A stretch of 64,000 nt of DNA from Zygnema cylindricum. Taxonomy: Eukaryota > Streptophyta > Zygnematophyceae > Zygnematales > Zygnemataceae. Within the stretch, counting starts at the first letter, position 1, and every line of letters begins with the position of its first letter. The stretch covers positions 64,501 to 128,500 of the forward strand of contig JBBHKE010000403.1 in the NCBI GenBank assembly GCA_037447655.1, in the 5' to 3' direction. This document shows positions 24,823-35,691 of the stretch, in pieces. Below the pieces are notes generated by a model. The model was not told the origin of the DNA. It saw only the letters and a list, made by a program, of their open reading frames with translations, and did no database searches. The translations under genes and the position numbers were made by a program.

Positions 24823-27558
24823 CTCCCCTTGTTTTTTAGTCTAATTTTAACTTCAGTTTTAGTCTACATTTTTCTCTGCAATATTTCAATTGAGGAGAGG
24901 GCACTAGTTTTGTCATTATATCAGCCACCATTTCCTCATCACATTTATATACAAGATCCACAATCTTATTCTCAAATTTTTCCCTCACAAAACTCAATCT
25001 TATGTCCATATGCTTAGCTTTGAAATGATGTTTTGGATTACTTGCAATTGCAATGGCAGCTTGATTATCACAAAACACTTCATACACTCCCTCCTTCATA
25101 TACCCCAGTTCTTGCAACAAAGACTTGACCCACATCAATTCTTTCACAGCAGAACAAGAGGCCATGTACTCAGCCTCCATATTAGACTGAGCCACCACCT
25201 TTTGTTGCTTACTGCTCTAATTGCAAGCATCTTCCCCCACATACAACACATACCCAAAAGTGCAACTTCTCATAAGTGCGTCCCCATAACTGGCATCACT
25301 CTAAGTAGTAATGTCTGTGTGCTCCCCTCCCAAATGCAACCATACCTCTCTAGTTCCCACTAGATATCTCATGACTCTCTTGGTTGCCTCCCAATCTCTT
25401 TTCCTAGGATCATTAAGACTCATACTGAGTACTCCAATTGCTGCCGATATGTCTGGCCTGGTACAGTTCAAAAAATAGATCAAGCTTCCTACGACCTGTC
25501 TATATGGGATACACTTCATAAACGCTCTCTCCTCTGGACTCATCTGATCGTCTAAGATCATCACTCCTCCTTCTATACTCCCATCACTTACTTTTTTCAA
25601 TTCCATGGGAGTGGTACAACTGTTAGCCTTTTCACTTGGAATTTCTCAAGCATATTACCTATTGCTTCTCTCTGAGTAAGTCTTATAATATTTTTCCCCT
25701 TATCTCTCTCCATTTCGATCCCCAAAATATATCTTGCCTCATCTAAATCCTTCATATCAAAAATTTGCTTCTAAGATCTTTCTTAAGCTTATTAATCTTT
25801 TCCAAGGATTTACTCAACACAAGCAGATCATCCACATAAATTGCAATAAAAATGACACTATTCTTATCTTCAAACGTTAAGTCCATACAAGGAGTTTATA
25901 AGTCAGCAGACTTTGCTCTCTTCCCCATTCTCCACGAATCCCTCTGGTTGCCGCATGAAGATTTCTTCCTCTATCTCACCATTGAGAATTGTGGTCTTAA
26001 TATCCATCTGATGAATTTCCATGTCTTCCGCTGTTGTTAGACAGGGGAGAATCTTTACAGATGGGAACCGAACAACTAGAGCAAAAGTCTCCTCGTAGTC
26101 AATCCCCTCTTTTTGGGTGAACCCCTTTGCTACCAAATGAGCGTTATATCTATTTATTGTATTATCTGGGTTCAGTTTTAGTTAAAACACCCATTTACAG
26201 CCGATAGGTTTTTTATCAGGAGGACAATCCGCTAGTTCCCAAGTATTTGCTTTGATGATAGAGGCCATCTAATTATTATTGGCTCTAATCCATCTGTCTT
26301 TTTCCGAACTGTTTACTGTCTCCGAGTATGACTGAGGCTCATCTGGGTGAGATAACTTAGTTACCTTGTGAGCCGCCTGTTTTTCGTGAATCCTTTTCTT
26401 GCTCCTTCTCCCCCCCTCAAACTCGGAGGCTGGGATGGAGGGAAGTCTGGGATTTCTCCTTACTGTCTCATCGGCTCCTCTATCGAAAGAAGCTGGTTTT
26501 GGTCCCTCCTCTTCTGTCTCCTCGAAGTCCATAGGAATATGTGATGTTTCCGGTGGATTGCCTGTGTCTTGGATCTCCCCTAAATCTGCAATCCCTGTTT
26601 CACTCATGTCTTTTTCGGGAAGGATGGAGTCCTCCTCATTTTCAGACTCAAATCTGATTCTTATCTTTTTCGTATATTTAAAAGGGTCAAATGATTTCCC
26701 TTCATCCATGACAACTAGGTGTTTGACCAGAATGATATCTCTCTTTGCTAAGTCATAGACTCTATATCCCTTAACATCCTCATCATATCCAACAGAGTAT
26801 CCAGGTTTTCCCTTAGCATCTAGTTTCCCTTTTTTCCTATCCATGTCTAGACTGTAAACTTGGCTACCGAATACTATAAGGTGAGAGATATCGGGTTTCC
26901 TTCCAACCCATCTCTCATAAGGTGTCACTCCCTAAAGCTGAGGTAAGGACTCTATTCTTAATGTAGTTGGCACAGTTCATTGCTTCTACCCAAAATCTCT
27001 TTCCTATTTTCTTGTCAGCCAACATACTGCATGCACTATCTCCTACTGTTTGATTTAATCTCTCAGCTACGCCATTTTGTTCCGTGTTATAGGGTACAGT
27101 TTTTTGGTGCTACACTCCCTCATTTGTGAGATATTCCTCAAACTGGTTAGAGGTATATTCCCCCCTGATTATCACTGCTTATCCTCTTAATGGGGGTGTC
27201 ATGCAACTTTTCACTTGAAGCTACATATTCTTTGAAGTAAGTTGATGCTTCAGACTTGTTTTTAGAAAGAAGACTCTAGAATTTCTAGACCAGTCATCAA
27301 TTATTGTCATCATGAACCTCTTTCCTCCAACCGAAGGTACTTTTGCAGGTCCCCAAATATCTGTGTGGACCAAATCTAATACTTTCTCACCTCTATATGT
27401 GGCCGCTTTGGGAAAGGGAAGTCGGTGAGCCTTACCATGAGCACAACCACTACAATCATCAATCATTTCATTATCCCCAAACTGAATGCCTTCTACTACC
27501 CTATGTTTTTTCATTTCCCTCAACCTATCAAAATGCACTTGCCTCAACCGCTTATGCC
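24823..27558 (-). pseudogene. Cop2 pol: integrase, RT, RNase H (broken)
   Basis: Minus-strand order from the right: a pre-integrase zinc region (WHKRLRQVHFDRL, CSGCAHGKAHRLPFP), integrase core (LVHTDIWGP, then a D-N-G-like region), a linker region with GRKPDISHLIVFGSQVYSL, RT ([47 protein letters not shown] near 25840) and RNase H (MVAQSNMEAEYMASCSAVKEL, CDNQAAIAI, DIRLSFVREK). Numerous stops and frameshifts divide it into at least six frames. The catalytic YVDD is intact. Cop3 inserted in the WHKRL region at 27564. Confidence 0.88.
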
Positions 27559-27563
27559 AAATC

Positions 27564-28518
27564 TGTTGTCCATAGCCTATTTCAACCATGGATTACTCAC
27601 GGAAACACCCACAGACTACCTCAAAAAACGTTGTGTTTCAGACAACACAGATTACTTCAAAATTAACAAAATCACCTCAAACTCCGCTAATGTGCAGTAT
27701 ACCATATACACTGTAAACTCCCAAAGTAACAGCCTAATCCACAAAGGCATGTAGAAGATATAAGCTCCAGAGTTTCCCAAAAATAGATGACAGCTTCACA
27801 AACTAACTAGTTAGACTGTTCACAGAATCTTACAGAGATACAAGAACACAATGTGACTTTACAAAAATATAGATTCTATATCATAGAATAACTCCAAAAA
27901 GTTTCACATGAAAAAACCAAACAGAGTGATCACACGAACAGGTCAAAGATGCACAAAACAGTTTGCCATTGCTTTGATAAACTTGACTGCGATACATAAA
28001 ATAATCTCTGTCCTGCAAGTTATACTCAGAGTACGGAGGCATACCAGCCGTACTGTTTCTACTCAAATAACCTAATTAGTCAAAAGGACAAACCTCTATT
28101 GTACAGAATATTTACACCGTACTCTTCGTATGTCAAAAACCAAGCTACCGCTAAGCAACTACTAAGCTACCACTACCGTTTAATCATCATTACTTGAAAT
28201 CTATCTTATTCATATTATCCGCAGCTGCGCTAGCTGCGCTCTCCGTACGGATCATAAAAATAGCCCCAACTGTGTTGACTTAACTACGTCGCAGCTGCTC
28301 CGTACTAGCGGCGCCTATTTCAACATTCCGTTTATTTTATATCGGATCGCTTCGCGATCCGCCATCTACTTGTCACTGCTTGTTCACACCACTCGATGAG
28401 TCTTTTACGTCACTTTAATAACATCAATCCGTTCGCTCCCCTTATCTGTGAATCTATTCAAACCTCCATATTAAATCCAATTAGGAGGAACGCACGAAAC
28501 TGACTTTTCAAAACAACA
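27564..28518 (-). mobile_element. Cop3 3' LTR
   Basis: Plus-strand edges TGTTGTCCATAGCC and CTTTTCAAAACAACA. The complement of a polypurine tract (CTCCCCTG) follows. It contains the GGATCGC hairpin at 28343-28361. Confidence 0.9.
28343..28361. repeat. Conserved LTR hairpin (Cop3 3' LTR)
   Basis: Identical 19-base palindrome CGGATCGCTTCGCGATCCG, as at 16038, 32991 and 62537. Confidence 0.8.
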
Positions 28519-29999
28519 CTCCCCTGAAAATTTAGTTTCGTGCACCCATAAAAATACGCAGTGAGTAATGCTATGTTGATACGCTGCGCTAGTTTGACAT
28601 CGCAGCGCAGTATTAATACAAAGTGCAGCGTGTACTGCTATGCTGCTACGCTGCGATAGTTGGACATCTTAGTCCTAGCTCCTGCTATTTTTCACCCTTA
28701 ACTTCCTCCCCATAGCCTCATCTACTGAGACTAAAGCTTTCAAATTCAACACTCCCCTAGAGCTTTAGACTCATTAGTCCATGCTGTATGCAGATATTTC
28801 CACTCTAATGGATAAACAAAATAAAATAAAAAAATATTTTAATATTCAAAATTATGTTTCAACCTCCACTTTTCATCATACAAGAATTTTAGCAAAAACC
28901 ACACATCACCACTGCTTTGCCGATGTGGCCATTGCGTCAGCTGCTCTCAGCCAATTCCCATTCGCTTGCTGCCTTCTTGTAAAAAGTGTCCTGTAATAGC
29001 TCCTCTTAGGCCATAAATGCATAACCCGTGAATATTTAGTTGCATGCACCTGGAATAGAATAATCAGTGTGTAAGTGTCATACGTCACCACTCCTTTCAC
29101 TGCGCCGCTATGCGGCGTCGCTGTTCGCGACGCGAACTTCTTCCGATGATTCTCCACTGCTTTCGCTGCGCTATGCCATGTCTCCCGAAATTTTCCTTCC
29201 TGAACAAGTCATTGCTTCCACCACCTCCTTTGTCTTCAAAAATACATAAATAAATCTTTTTGTGTCTTTTTAACTAACTCAAAAAGGAAGAATACAAATC
29301 TAAAATCCTACAAAAACATATCAAATGTCAAACGAATTTGTCTTTATAAGACATGCCTGTAATATAAGTTTTTTATTTTCTCAAAATTGAGATTTCCCTA
29401 AATTCACGTTTTTCAAAAATGTCCTCCAGAAAATCATTTCTCCCGCTCTTTTCTCTTGATCACTTTCTGAGCATGTTTTCTTCTACCCTTCATCCTTTGA
29501 ATATTACATCTTCTTTTTGTTTTCTTCATGATCTTTTGTTTTGTTTGAAAGTTTACATTTCTGTCACAATTTTCTACTCGTTTAATGTCACAAATACTAG
29601 TTTTCTCTTTCACCTTTATGTTTTTCTCCATAGATTTTCTACTTCCATCAACTTCATTCATCTGATAAATTTTAATTTTGATTCTTCTTCTTTTCAGTTG
29701 CACTTTTTTCTTGCTATTTTCCTTTCCTATATTTCTAACTTTTGCATTCCTATTACATTTTTCACTCCCACAAACTTCTTTTCTCACTCCGATTTTGTGA
29801 ACAGTTTTTCTTTGTTCTTCTCCTAGTTCACCTGTTTTCACGACCACCTTATTTCTAGTTTCTGCTTCTAAGTGTCCATCTCTTCCTCTAACTCGTGTTA
29901 TTTTAGTTAGCAAACTTTGTTGTAAACAATTTTCACTCACTCATTTGTCATCTGATAAGGTCACAAAAATCGTGTCCTTCTCTCTTTCGTCCTTCACCA
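28519..29999 (-). pseudogene. Cop3 basic tail region, no pol
   Basis: The minus strand has a frame at 29940-29434 of 168 codons that is roughly one third Lys and Arg, with few hydrophobic runs. It continues the gag side once the solo LTR is removed. From about 29430 to 28519 there is only non-coding sequence, with repeated GCTGCG words near 28570-28660. None of the copia RT, RNase H or integrase motifs that are plain elsewhere in the window appears. The protein is not recognised. Nucleic-acid binding is a guess from its charge. Confidence 0.55.
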
Positions 30000-30841
30000 T
30001 GTTGTCCATAGCCATTTCTAGCCATGGATTCACCCTCGGAAGTACCACAGACTACCCTAAAAATAGCGTACTTTGAATAGACACAGAATTCAACAGAATT
30101 AACAAAACAAGCTGAAACTAAATTAACAGATATTATATAGGCTATAAAATAACCTCACAAAGTTTCAAATAAAAATAATAAACAGAGTGATCACATCATC
30201 TAGTCAAAGTTGCAGAAAAACAGTCTGCCAGAACTTTGATTAAACAGACTAACTTCACAATGAAGTAAAACACAGATCAGGCGAACAATAGACCTGCAAA
30301 TCTGTGAAAATATTAACAATACAAATAGGAACACACATGCAGAAATTCAGACAATTCTGCCAACATATCTGAGAGAAATCCTCAGATAAAATTACCAAAA
30401 ATCCCCATAAACAGTTTTTGGTCCAAAAAGTTCCTTAAGTCCAAAATGACGAAGTCCTACAAATATACACTAGAGCTCACTACTGAATGTACGGAGGCAT
30501 ACCAACCGTACGTAACCCGAATACTTCGTGACATGTCAAAATGAATAGATTTACACTAATACCTAATACACATAGGACAAAACATTGTTGCAAATATTTA
30601 CAAACCTTACAAATTTCATCAAACGAATCTGGACCGTCCAATATAAATATCATGTGATGGACGCGATTTCGCGTCCCACTTAATTCCTTTTTCACGTCCT
30701 TTTAATTTTCCTCGTACATCTACTCCCCCAATCCGCAAACCATTTGAACCACCACATTAATTTCGTTAATTAAATACGCACGCGAACACGCGCACTCACG
30801 AAACGTCGTGTGTGCACGAAACCAACTTTTCAAAACCAACA
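30000..30841 (-). mobile_element. Solo LTR nested in Cop3
   Basis: Edges TGTTGTCCATAGCC and CTTTTCAAAACCAACA, with CACCA duplicated exactly outside (29995-29999, 30842-30846). It is closely related to the solo LTR at 15091-16259 and more distantly to the Cop3 LTR. It keeps the ATGGCTAGAAATGGC gag start near its end and has a GGACGCG/CGCGTCC hairpin at 30659-30676. It is the fifth level of nesting in this stack. Confidence 0.92.
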
Positions 30842-31712
30842 CACCACACTATGTTCGGTGACATAACTCCTTCCACCTGTTTCCACATTATACACCTCAT
30901 TCCTAATTCCAGTTTTCTTCATATCTTCGCGCGGTCCTTCTAGAAAAACCGGGTTTAATTTATTAGTCTTTATGTTTAAGTATGTTTCGGCTTCCACTTC
31001 CAACTGACCTTCACTTCCTCTAATTTCTTTTACTTCAAATAACTCTTCCCCCTGTAACTCTTTGTTACTCACCAATCTGACGTCTGGAAAAGGGACAGAC
31101 ACCAAATCCTTTTCTGTCACCTCCTCCTTTACTCCATTCCACACAACACAGAAGATTGGTAAATACATAAATTTGTCAACACAAGGTGTATGCCTTTTGT
31201 CATTTGTCGAGTCTTGTCTCTCACTCACGAAAGCACTTGATTCCTTTCTTGTTGGGGTTTGAACTAGGGTGTTGTCCCATCCATCTCTAAAATTCCTTGT
31301 AATACATGCACTTTTATGCGACGGACATACCCTGAAGGTATGTCCTAAATCATTACAGTAAAAACAATTCTTTGGGCGATCTCCGAACTCACTATTGCCT
31401 TTAAATTTCTGAAACTGAGACTTAGATTCCTTTATATTCCTTTCACTTGATAAGACCCTTCTATTAGCCTCTTCATCTAAAATAACTCGTCTAGCTACAG
31501 TCACGCTCCAATCATTTTTATCAATTAAAGTCAATCGATCTAGTGCACTCTTATATTCTTTAGGTAGACTACTCATTAACAAGATAGCTTGTTGAGCATT
31601 TGTAAAGTTTTCTCCTGCCAAATCATTTTCTGCAAATAATACTTGTAATTCAATATAGTGTTTCTCCATACTACCTCCTACATACTTGTGTTCAACTATT
31701 TTTGTAACACTA

Positions 31713-31910
31713 CACCGCCAATCACTATTAGAGTCAAGGATTAAATAGCGTCAAAAAAAAACTACCGTTATTGATTCTAATTTAGTGCCTGAGACGTGGC
31801 AGATTATGGTCCACGTACTTACATAGCGTTATTATTTCTATTTGAGGTTTTGGGGTCAAAATTTAGGGGCATCGAATTAGCGTTATATACTCTAATAGCG
31901 ATTGGCGGTG
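31713..31910. mobile_element. MITE, 198 bp, inserted in the Cop3 gag
   Basis: The ends CACCGCCAATCACTATTAG and CTAATAGCGATTGGCGGTG form a 19-base inverted repeat with TA on both sides. The Cop11 copy of the same gag has the uninterrupted site (TTAGTAGTGTTACC at 63631), so the insertion and its 2-bp TA duplication are shown directly. It belongs to the same family as 7971-8169. Confidence 0.92.
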
Positions 31911-32200
31911 TACTAAGCCAATGATAAAAAGACGTCTTTGCATACATACTTTCTAAGCACTTCCATAATTCAGCTGCCTTTTAAACACTTATATATGACA
32001 TCACTAAATCCAGAGTCAAGGAGTTCTTAATAACCCTTAAACACTCATGATTTTTGCTTTTCCATCCATTAGACGTTTCGCCCAAGGTACCGTCCACCAC
32101 ATCCATTAATTCCATCATCTCAAAGTAGCTCTCAAGCGCACACTTCCAATAGTGATATTTTGATCCATCACATATAGGAAGCCATGTGTGTGGGCCCATA

Positions 32201-32213
32201 ACCTGTTGTCCAT
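32201..32213 (-). promoter_or_regulatory. Primer-binding site, half-tRNA type (Cop3)
   Basis: The minus strand reads GGTTATGGGCCCA directly after the LTR, a perfect match to the complement of the initiator tRNA-Met anticodon arm. Confidence 0.9.
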
Positions 32214-33166
32214 AGCCTATTTCAGCCATGGATTACTCACGGAAACACCCACATGCTACCTCAAAAACAGCTGTGTTTCAGAAAACACAGATGACTCCAC
32301 AAAAAACAAAATCACCTCAAACTGCGCCAATGTGCAGTATACCATATACACTGTAAAATCCCAAAGTTACAGCCAAATCCACAAAGGCATCTAGAAGATA
32401 TAAGCTCCAGAGTTTCCAAAAAATAGCTGACAACTTCACAACTAACCACTTAGACTGTTCACAGAATCTTACAGAGATATTGGAACACCATGAAACTTTA
32501 CACAGATATAGATTATATATCACAAAATAACTCCACAAAGTTTCACATGAAAAAACCAAACAGAGTGATCACACCAACAGGTCAAAGATGCAGAGAATAG
32601 TTTGCCATTGCTTTGATAAACTTGACTGCGATACATAAAATAATCTATGTCCTGCAAGTTATACTCAGAGTACGGAGGCATACTAGCCATACTGTATCAA
32701 CTCTATTAACCAAATTAGTCAAAAGGACAAACCTCTATTGTACAGAATATTTACACCGTACTCTTCGTATGTTAAAAATGAAGCTACCGCTAAGCAACTA
32801 CTAAGCTACCACTACCATTTAATCATCATTACTTGAAATCTATCCTATTCATATAATCCGCAGCTGCGCTAGTTGCGCTGGCTGCGCTGTCCGTACACAT
32901 CATAAAAATACCCGCAACTGCGTTAACTTAACTGCGTCGCAGCTGCTCCGTACCGGCGGCGCTTATTTCAACATTCCGTTTATTTTACATCGGATCGCTT
33001 CGCGATCCGCCGTCTATTTGTCATTGCTTGTTCACACCACTCGATGATTCTTTTACGTCACTTTAATTATATCAATCCGTTCGCTCCCCCAATCCGTGAA
33101 TCTATTCAAACCTCCATATTAAATCTAATTAGCAGGAACGCACGAAACTGACTTTTCAAAAAAACA
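32214..33166 (-). mobile_element. Cop3 5' LTR
   Basis: 953 bp, nearly the same as 27564-28518. The right edge reads CTTTTCAAAAAAACA. It contains the GGATCGC hairpin at 32991-33009. Confidence 0.9.
32991..33009. repeat. Conserved LTR hairpin (Cop3 5' LTR)
   Basis: Same 19-base palindrome as at 16038, 28343 and 62537. Confidence 0.8.
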
Positions 33167-33171
33167 AAATC

Positions 33172-34703
33172 ATCACCTTGGGAACACCAAGATAGTAAGC
33201 ATTATTCTTTTCATTACTCAGGTTCAGCCTAAACATTACTTGGCTACCCATGTCTAGCGTGAAGTAAACTTCATCCCCATAGTTAGCTGTAAAGACTCAA
33301 TTTCTAGTGAAGGTATCAAACTCTTTGTCATCTAACACAGACATAGAGACAAGATTTTTACTCAGCTGAGGAATGTAGAGTACATCTGAGAATGTAAGAA
33401 TAGAAGTCTTACCCTCCAGTAAGACTTTTAGATCTACTGATCCCACTAGATATGTACTAACCACTCTCCCATCCCCATACTCTATCTCTACAGTAGGGAT
33501 CTTTCTTATCTAAGTGAAGAGTTCCTTATCATGACACATATGCATTGATGCACTTGAGTCGATGATCCATCCTTCCTGTGGAGCTTCCCGAATTGCTCCA
33601 AGGCCACATTTTTGTCTCCGAGGGATCTCCTTCTCTTCCACACTCTCTTCAAGAAGAAGCTCCCAATCCTCCTTAAAAGACTCATCCTTGGTTTCTCCTA
33701 TCACTTTTGTAACCACAAGTGCCTTTTTCTTCTCTCCGGAAGAACCCCCTTCACGGTTCTCTTAGAGCCTCAACTCCGACAGCTTGACACAATCTGCGAC
33801 GAAGTGTCTCGGATATTTGCAAAAAATGACAAAGACCCTTTGAGGGCCTCGGTCCTCTAGAATGATCTCTTTCCCCTTTGGACAGTTTCTTCGGGTCGTT
33901 CCCCATCGGTCCCCTCTTGCTGCTAGAGCTTGAATGCTCTTTCCTCCTCTCCTAATCTCCATTGTGTTTTCTTGCACAATTATCATCCTGACCACTGTGT
34001 TCCATTTCCATGAACTATTAGGCATTTCCTGAACTCGGTACACTATGTTCTCGTACTCATCTGGTAACTTCATGATAAGGGTGTTAACTTCCATTTTCGT
34101 TGTACCTGTCCACCCGACACTTTCCATCTCTATATACAAACAAGAATTATCATTACAGTTATCTAACATCTTTCCTCCTTTGTAAGTGTATCTCACTAGC
34201 TTTTGCTCAGCCAACTAGAGCTCCTGAATAGTTCTTGCTCTATAAATCTCCACCAAACTCACCCACAACTCCTCGGCCTTCTAAATGTGGAGATGAGGGG
34301 TGGCCAAAGATTGAGTGAGGTGCCTCAGAATAAAGTTCTTGGCAGCCATGTTTACATCCTCCCACATTTGAGTATTGTTCTCCGCGGTCTTCACGGTCGC
34401 CGCTCCCGGTACTGTGGCAATAGGAGTGAGAGGTGTCTCCTTCATTTTCCCTTTTTCGGACACACTGCTGTCCCCATCATCTGCCTCCTCCGCTGAGGCA
34501 ATCGTTGCTGCAGGAAACCTTACTCCACCAAATCCTAGTGGAGTTCCCGAAGGTGGACGTTTCACTTGTCCACCGACGATACCCCAGTATCGTTTTTCGC
34601 ACAAAGCTCCCATCATCATGGCTTCCCAATAGATGAACCCAGATCCATTGAAGGTGGGCCCTCTAGAGGGTGGGCCCGTAACCTGCAATTGTGTGTCCTC
34701 CAT
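33172..34703 (-). pseudogene. Cop2 gag and protease (broken)
   Basis: The start codon at 34703 is inside the 5' LTR and the frame begins MEDTQLQVTGPPSRGPTFNG. Gag follows (FIYWEAMMMGALCEKRYWGI; KLPDEYENIVYRVQEMP; IIVQENTMEIRRGG). The zinc knuckle is decayed (FCKYPRHFVADC; first Cys lost). Protease: GWIIDSSASMHMCHDKELFT near 33540, where the usual D-S-G-A reads D-S-S-A. Stops and frameshifts lie near 34215, 33760 and 33510. The rest reaches the pre-integrase region, where Cop3 inserted. Confidence 0.85.
34671..34683 (-). promoter_or_regulatory. Primer-binding site, half-tRNA type (Cop2)
   Basis: The minus strand reads GGTTACGGGCCCA next to the LTR, one change (T to C) from the consensus. The codon becomes Thr in QVTGP. 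Confidence 0.85.
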
Positions 34704-35439
34704 TAGACTACAGAATACAGGAAGCCTCTAGATAGTTACTAACTAACCCATTTTCAATGGGAACCACTGCTACCCTAGAAAACAAGCAGACAATCTGACT
34801 GTATCTTTTTGCTGCCTGGACTCCCTTGAGTTCGTAGGAAAAATAATCTCTAAAATCGCCCAATCAGGCGATTAGTTATGAGGCAGTAAAAATGCCAATT
34901 TGTACAAACTCTCAAAAAGAGAGGTGACTACCTACCAAAATTTTCTAAGTCCTGATTCCCTCAAATAACACCTATCTACTGAAATACAGACCAATCAAAA
35001 TAATGTACCGTACCAAAAAGTACTACTGCCGATGTACCTTTTGTACGGCCTATGTAAGACAAGGCTATTAAGCGGACGCGTGTCCATTTTTCACTCGTCC
35101 GTACGTTCCTCGGAATTCCCGCGACCAAATGTTATCTCTCCACGTGGCGCCAGGTCATGCCACGTCACTAAACGCCAATGAGACCATTTCGGGATCCCGA
35201 TGATGATGTGTGCGGTCGGGTATGAACCAAAACGCAATCTCAACCGTCATAAATACTTGCGTGGTATCCGTTTCAAATTGGTATCGTACTTTGTACTTTT
35301 ACAAAATTGTATCTATGCATGCCGTATACAGTTTTACCTAAATGAATTCGTTTTCCTAAGTAAATATATATCTATCATACCCTATAGCATTTAGCATTGG
35401 TCCTAGTGTAATAGGATAAAGCTAACAGTTAGCTGCTAA

Positions 35440-35484
35440 CTTGACGGACAATAGGTACTGGGATCAAGTCTTGGGTCCGTCAAG
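35440..35484 (-). other. LTR hairpin 2 in Cop2
   Basis: CTTGACGGAC pairs perfectly over ten bases with GTCCGTCAAG. The enclosed GGGATCAAGTCTTGG contains a G-A-T-C-A-A-x-x-C string similar to a Pol III B box. Equivalent stems in other families have other sequences. Confidence 0.6.
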
Positions 35485-35525
35485 TATCTTTTTAGTAACC
35501 TACTAAAATAACGCCAATTAAACTA

Positions 35526-35613
35526 AGGCAGTCATGGTTCAACCACCCTCTCTAGCCTTCAGTGACTAGAATAAGTATGGGGGCTAGAGAGAGGAGGTGG
35601 AGGCAGGTTGTCC
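35526..35613 (-). other. LTR hairpin 1 in Cop2
   Basis: AACCACCCTCTCTAGCC pairs with GGGGCTAGAGAGAGGAGG around the conserved loop TTCAGTGACTAGAATAAGTA. Confidence 0.6.
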
Positions 35614-35691
35614 GTACTTTTCTTTTCTTTTTATACCAACATATTTATACCTAGAAAATACTCTAGAAAAACTATTAATTTCAACAATGAG

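Larger units (their letters stand above)
30847..32229 (-). pseudogene. Cop3 gag
   Basis: It starts at an ATG in the LTR (32229) and reads MAEIGYGQQVMGPHTWLPI through the primer site. Next come a copia gag domain (YWKCALESYFEMMELMDVVD; AQQAILLMSSLPKEYKSALD; RRVILDEEANRRVL) and a zinc knuckle C-x2-C-x4-H-x4-C (CFYCNDLGHTFRVC) near 31350. A 510-base extension with no protease motif follows. It is broken by a stop near 31980 and by the MITE at 31711-31912. Downstream of the MITE, 279 codons remain open. Confidence 0.85.
27564..33166 (-). mobile_element. Cop3: gag-only copia element nested in Cop2
   Basis: LTRs are 955 and 953 bp (27564-28518, 32214-33166). AAATC is duplicated exactly outside (27559-27563, 33167-33171). 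The minus-strand internal region encodes gag with a zinc knuckle and a long basic tail, then goes straight to the 3' LTR. No pol motif occurs in the remaining 1.5 kb. It hosts a solo LTR (30000-30841) and a MITE (31713-31910). A second copy of the family is Cop11 at 62381. Confidence 0.9.
23820..35686 (-). mobile_element. Cop2: full copia element nested in Cop1, itself hosting Cop3
   Basis: Both LTRs are 1003 bp (23820-24822, 34684-35686). ATGAG is exactly duplicated outside (23815-23819, 35687-35691), and the Cop1 gag frame resumes at once after the right copy. On the minus strand it contains gag, protease, integrase, RT and RNase H, interrupted at 27564-33166 by Cop3. All genes are degraded by stops and frameshifts, but the RT box YVDD is still readable. 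Confidence 0.92.
34684..35686 (-). mobile_element. Cop2 5' LTR
   Basis: 1003 bp, TGCAATTGTGTGTCC ... TTAATTTCAACA on the plus strand, the same length as its partner. It contains both LTR hairpins (35440-35484 and 35526-35613). Confidence 0.92.
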
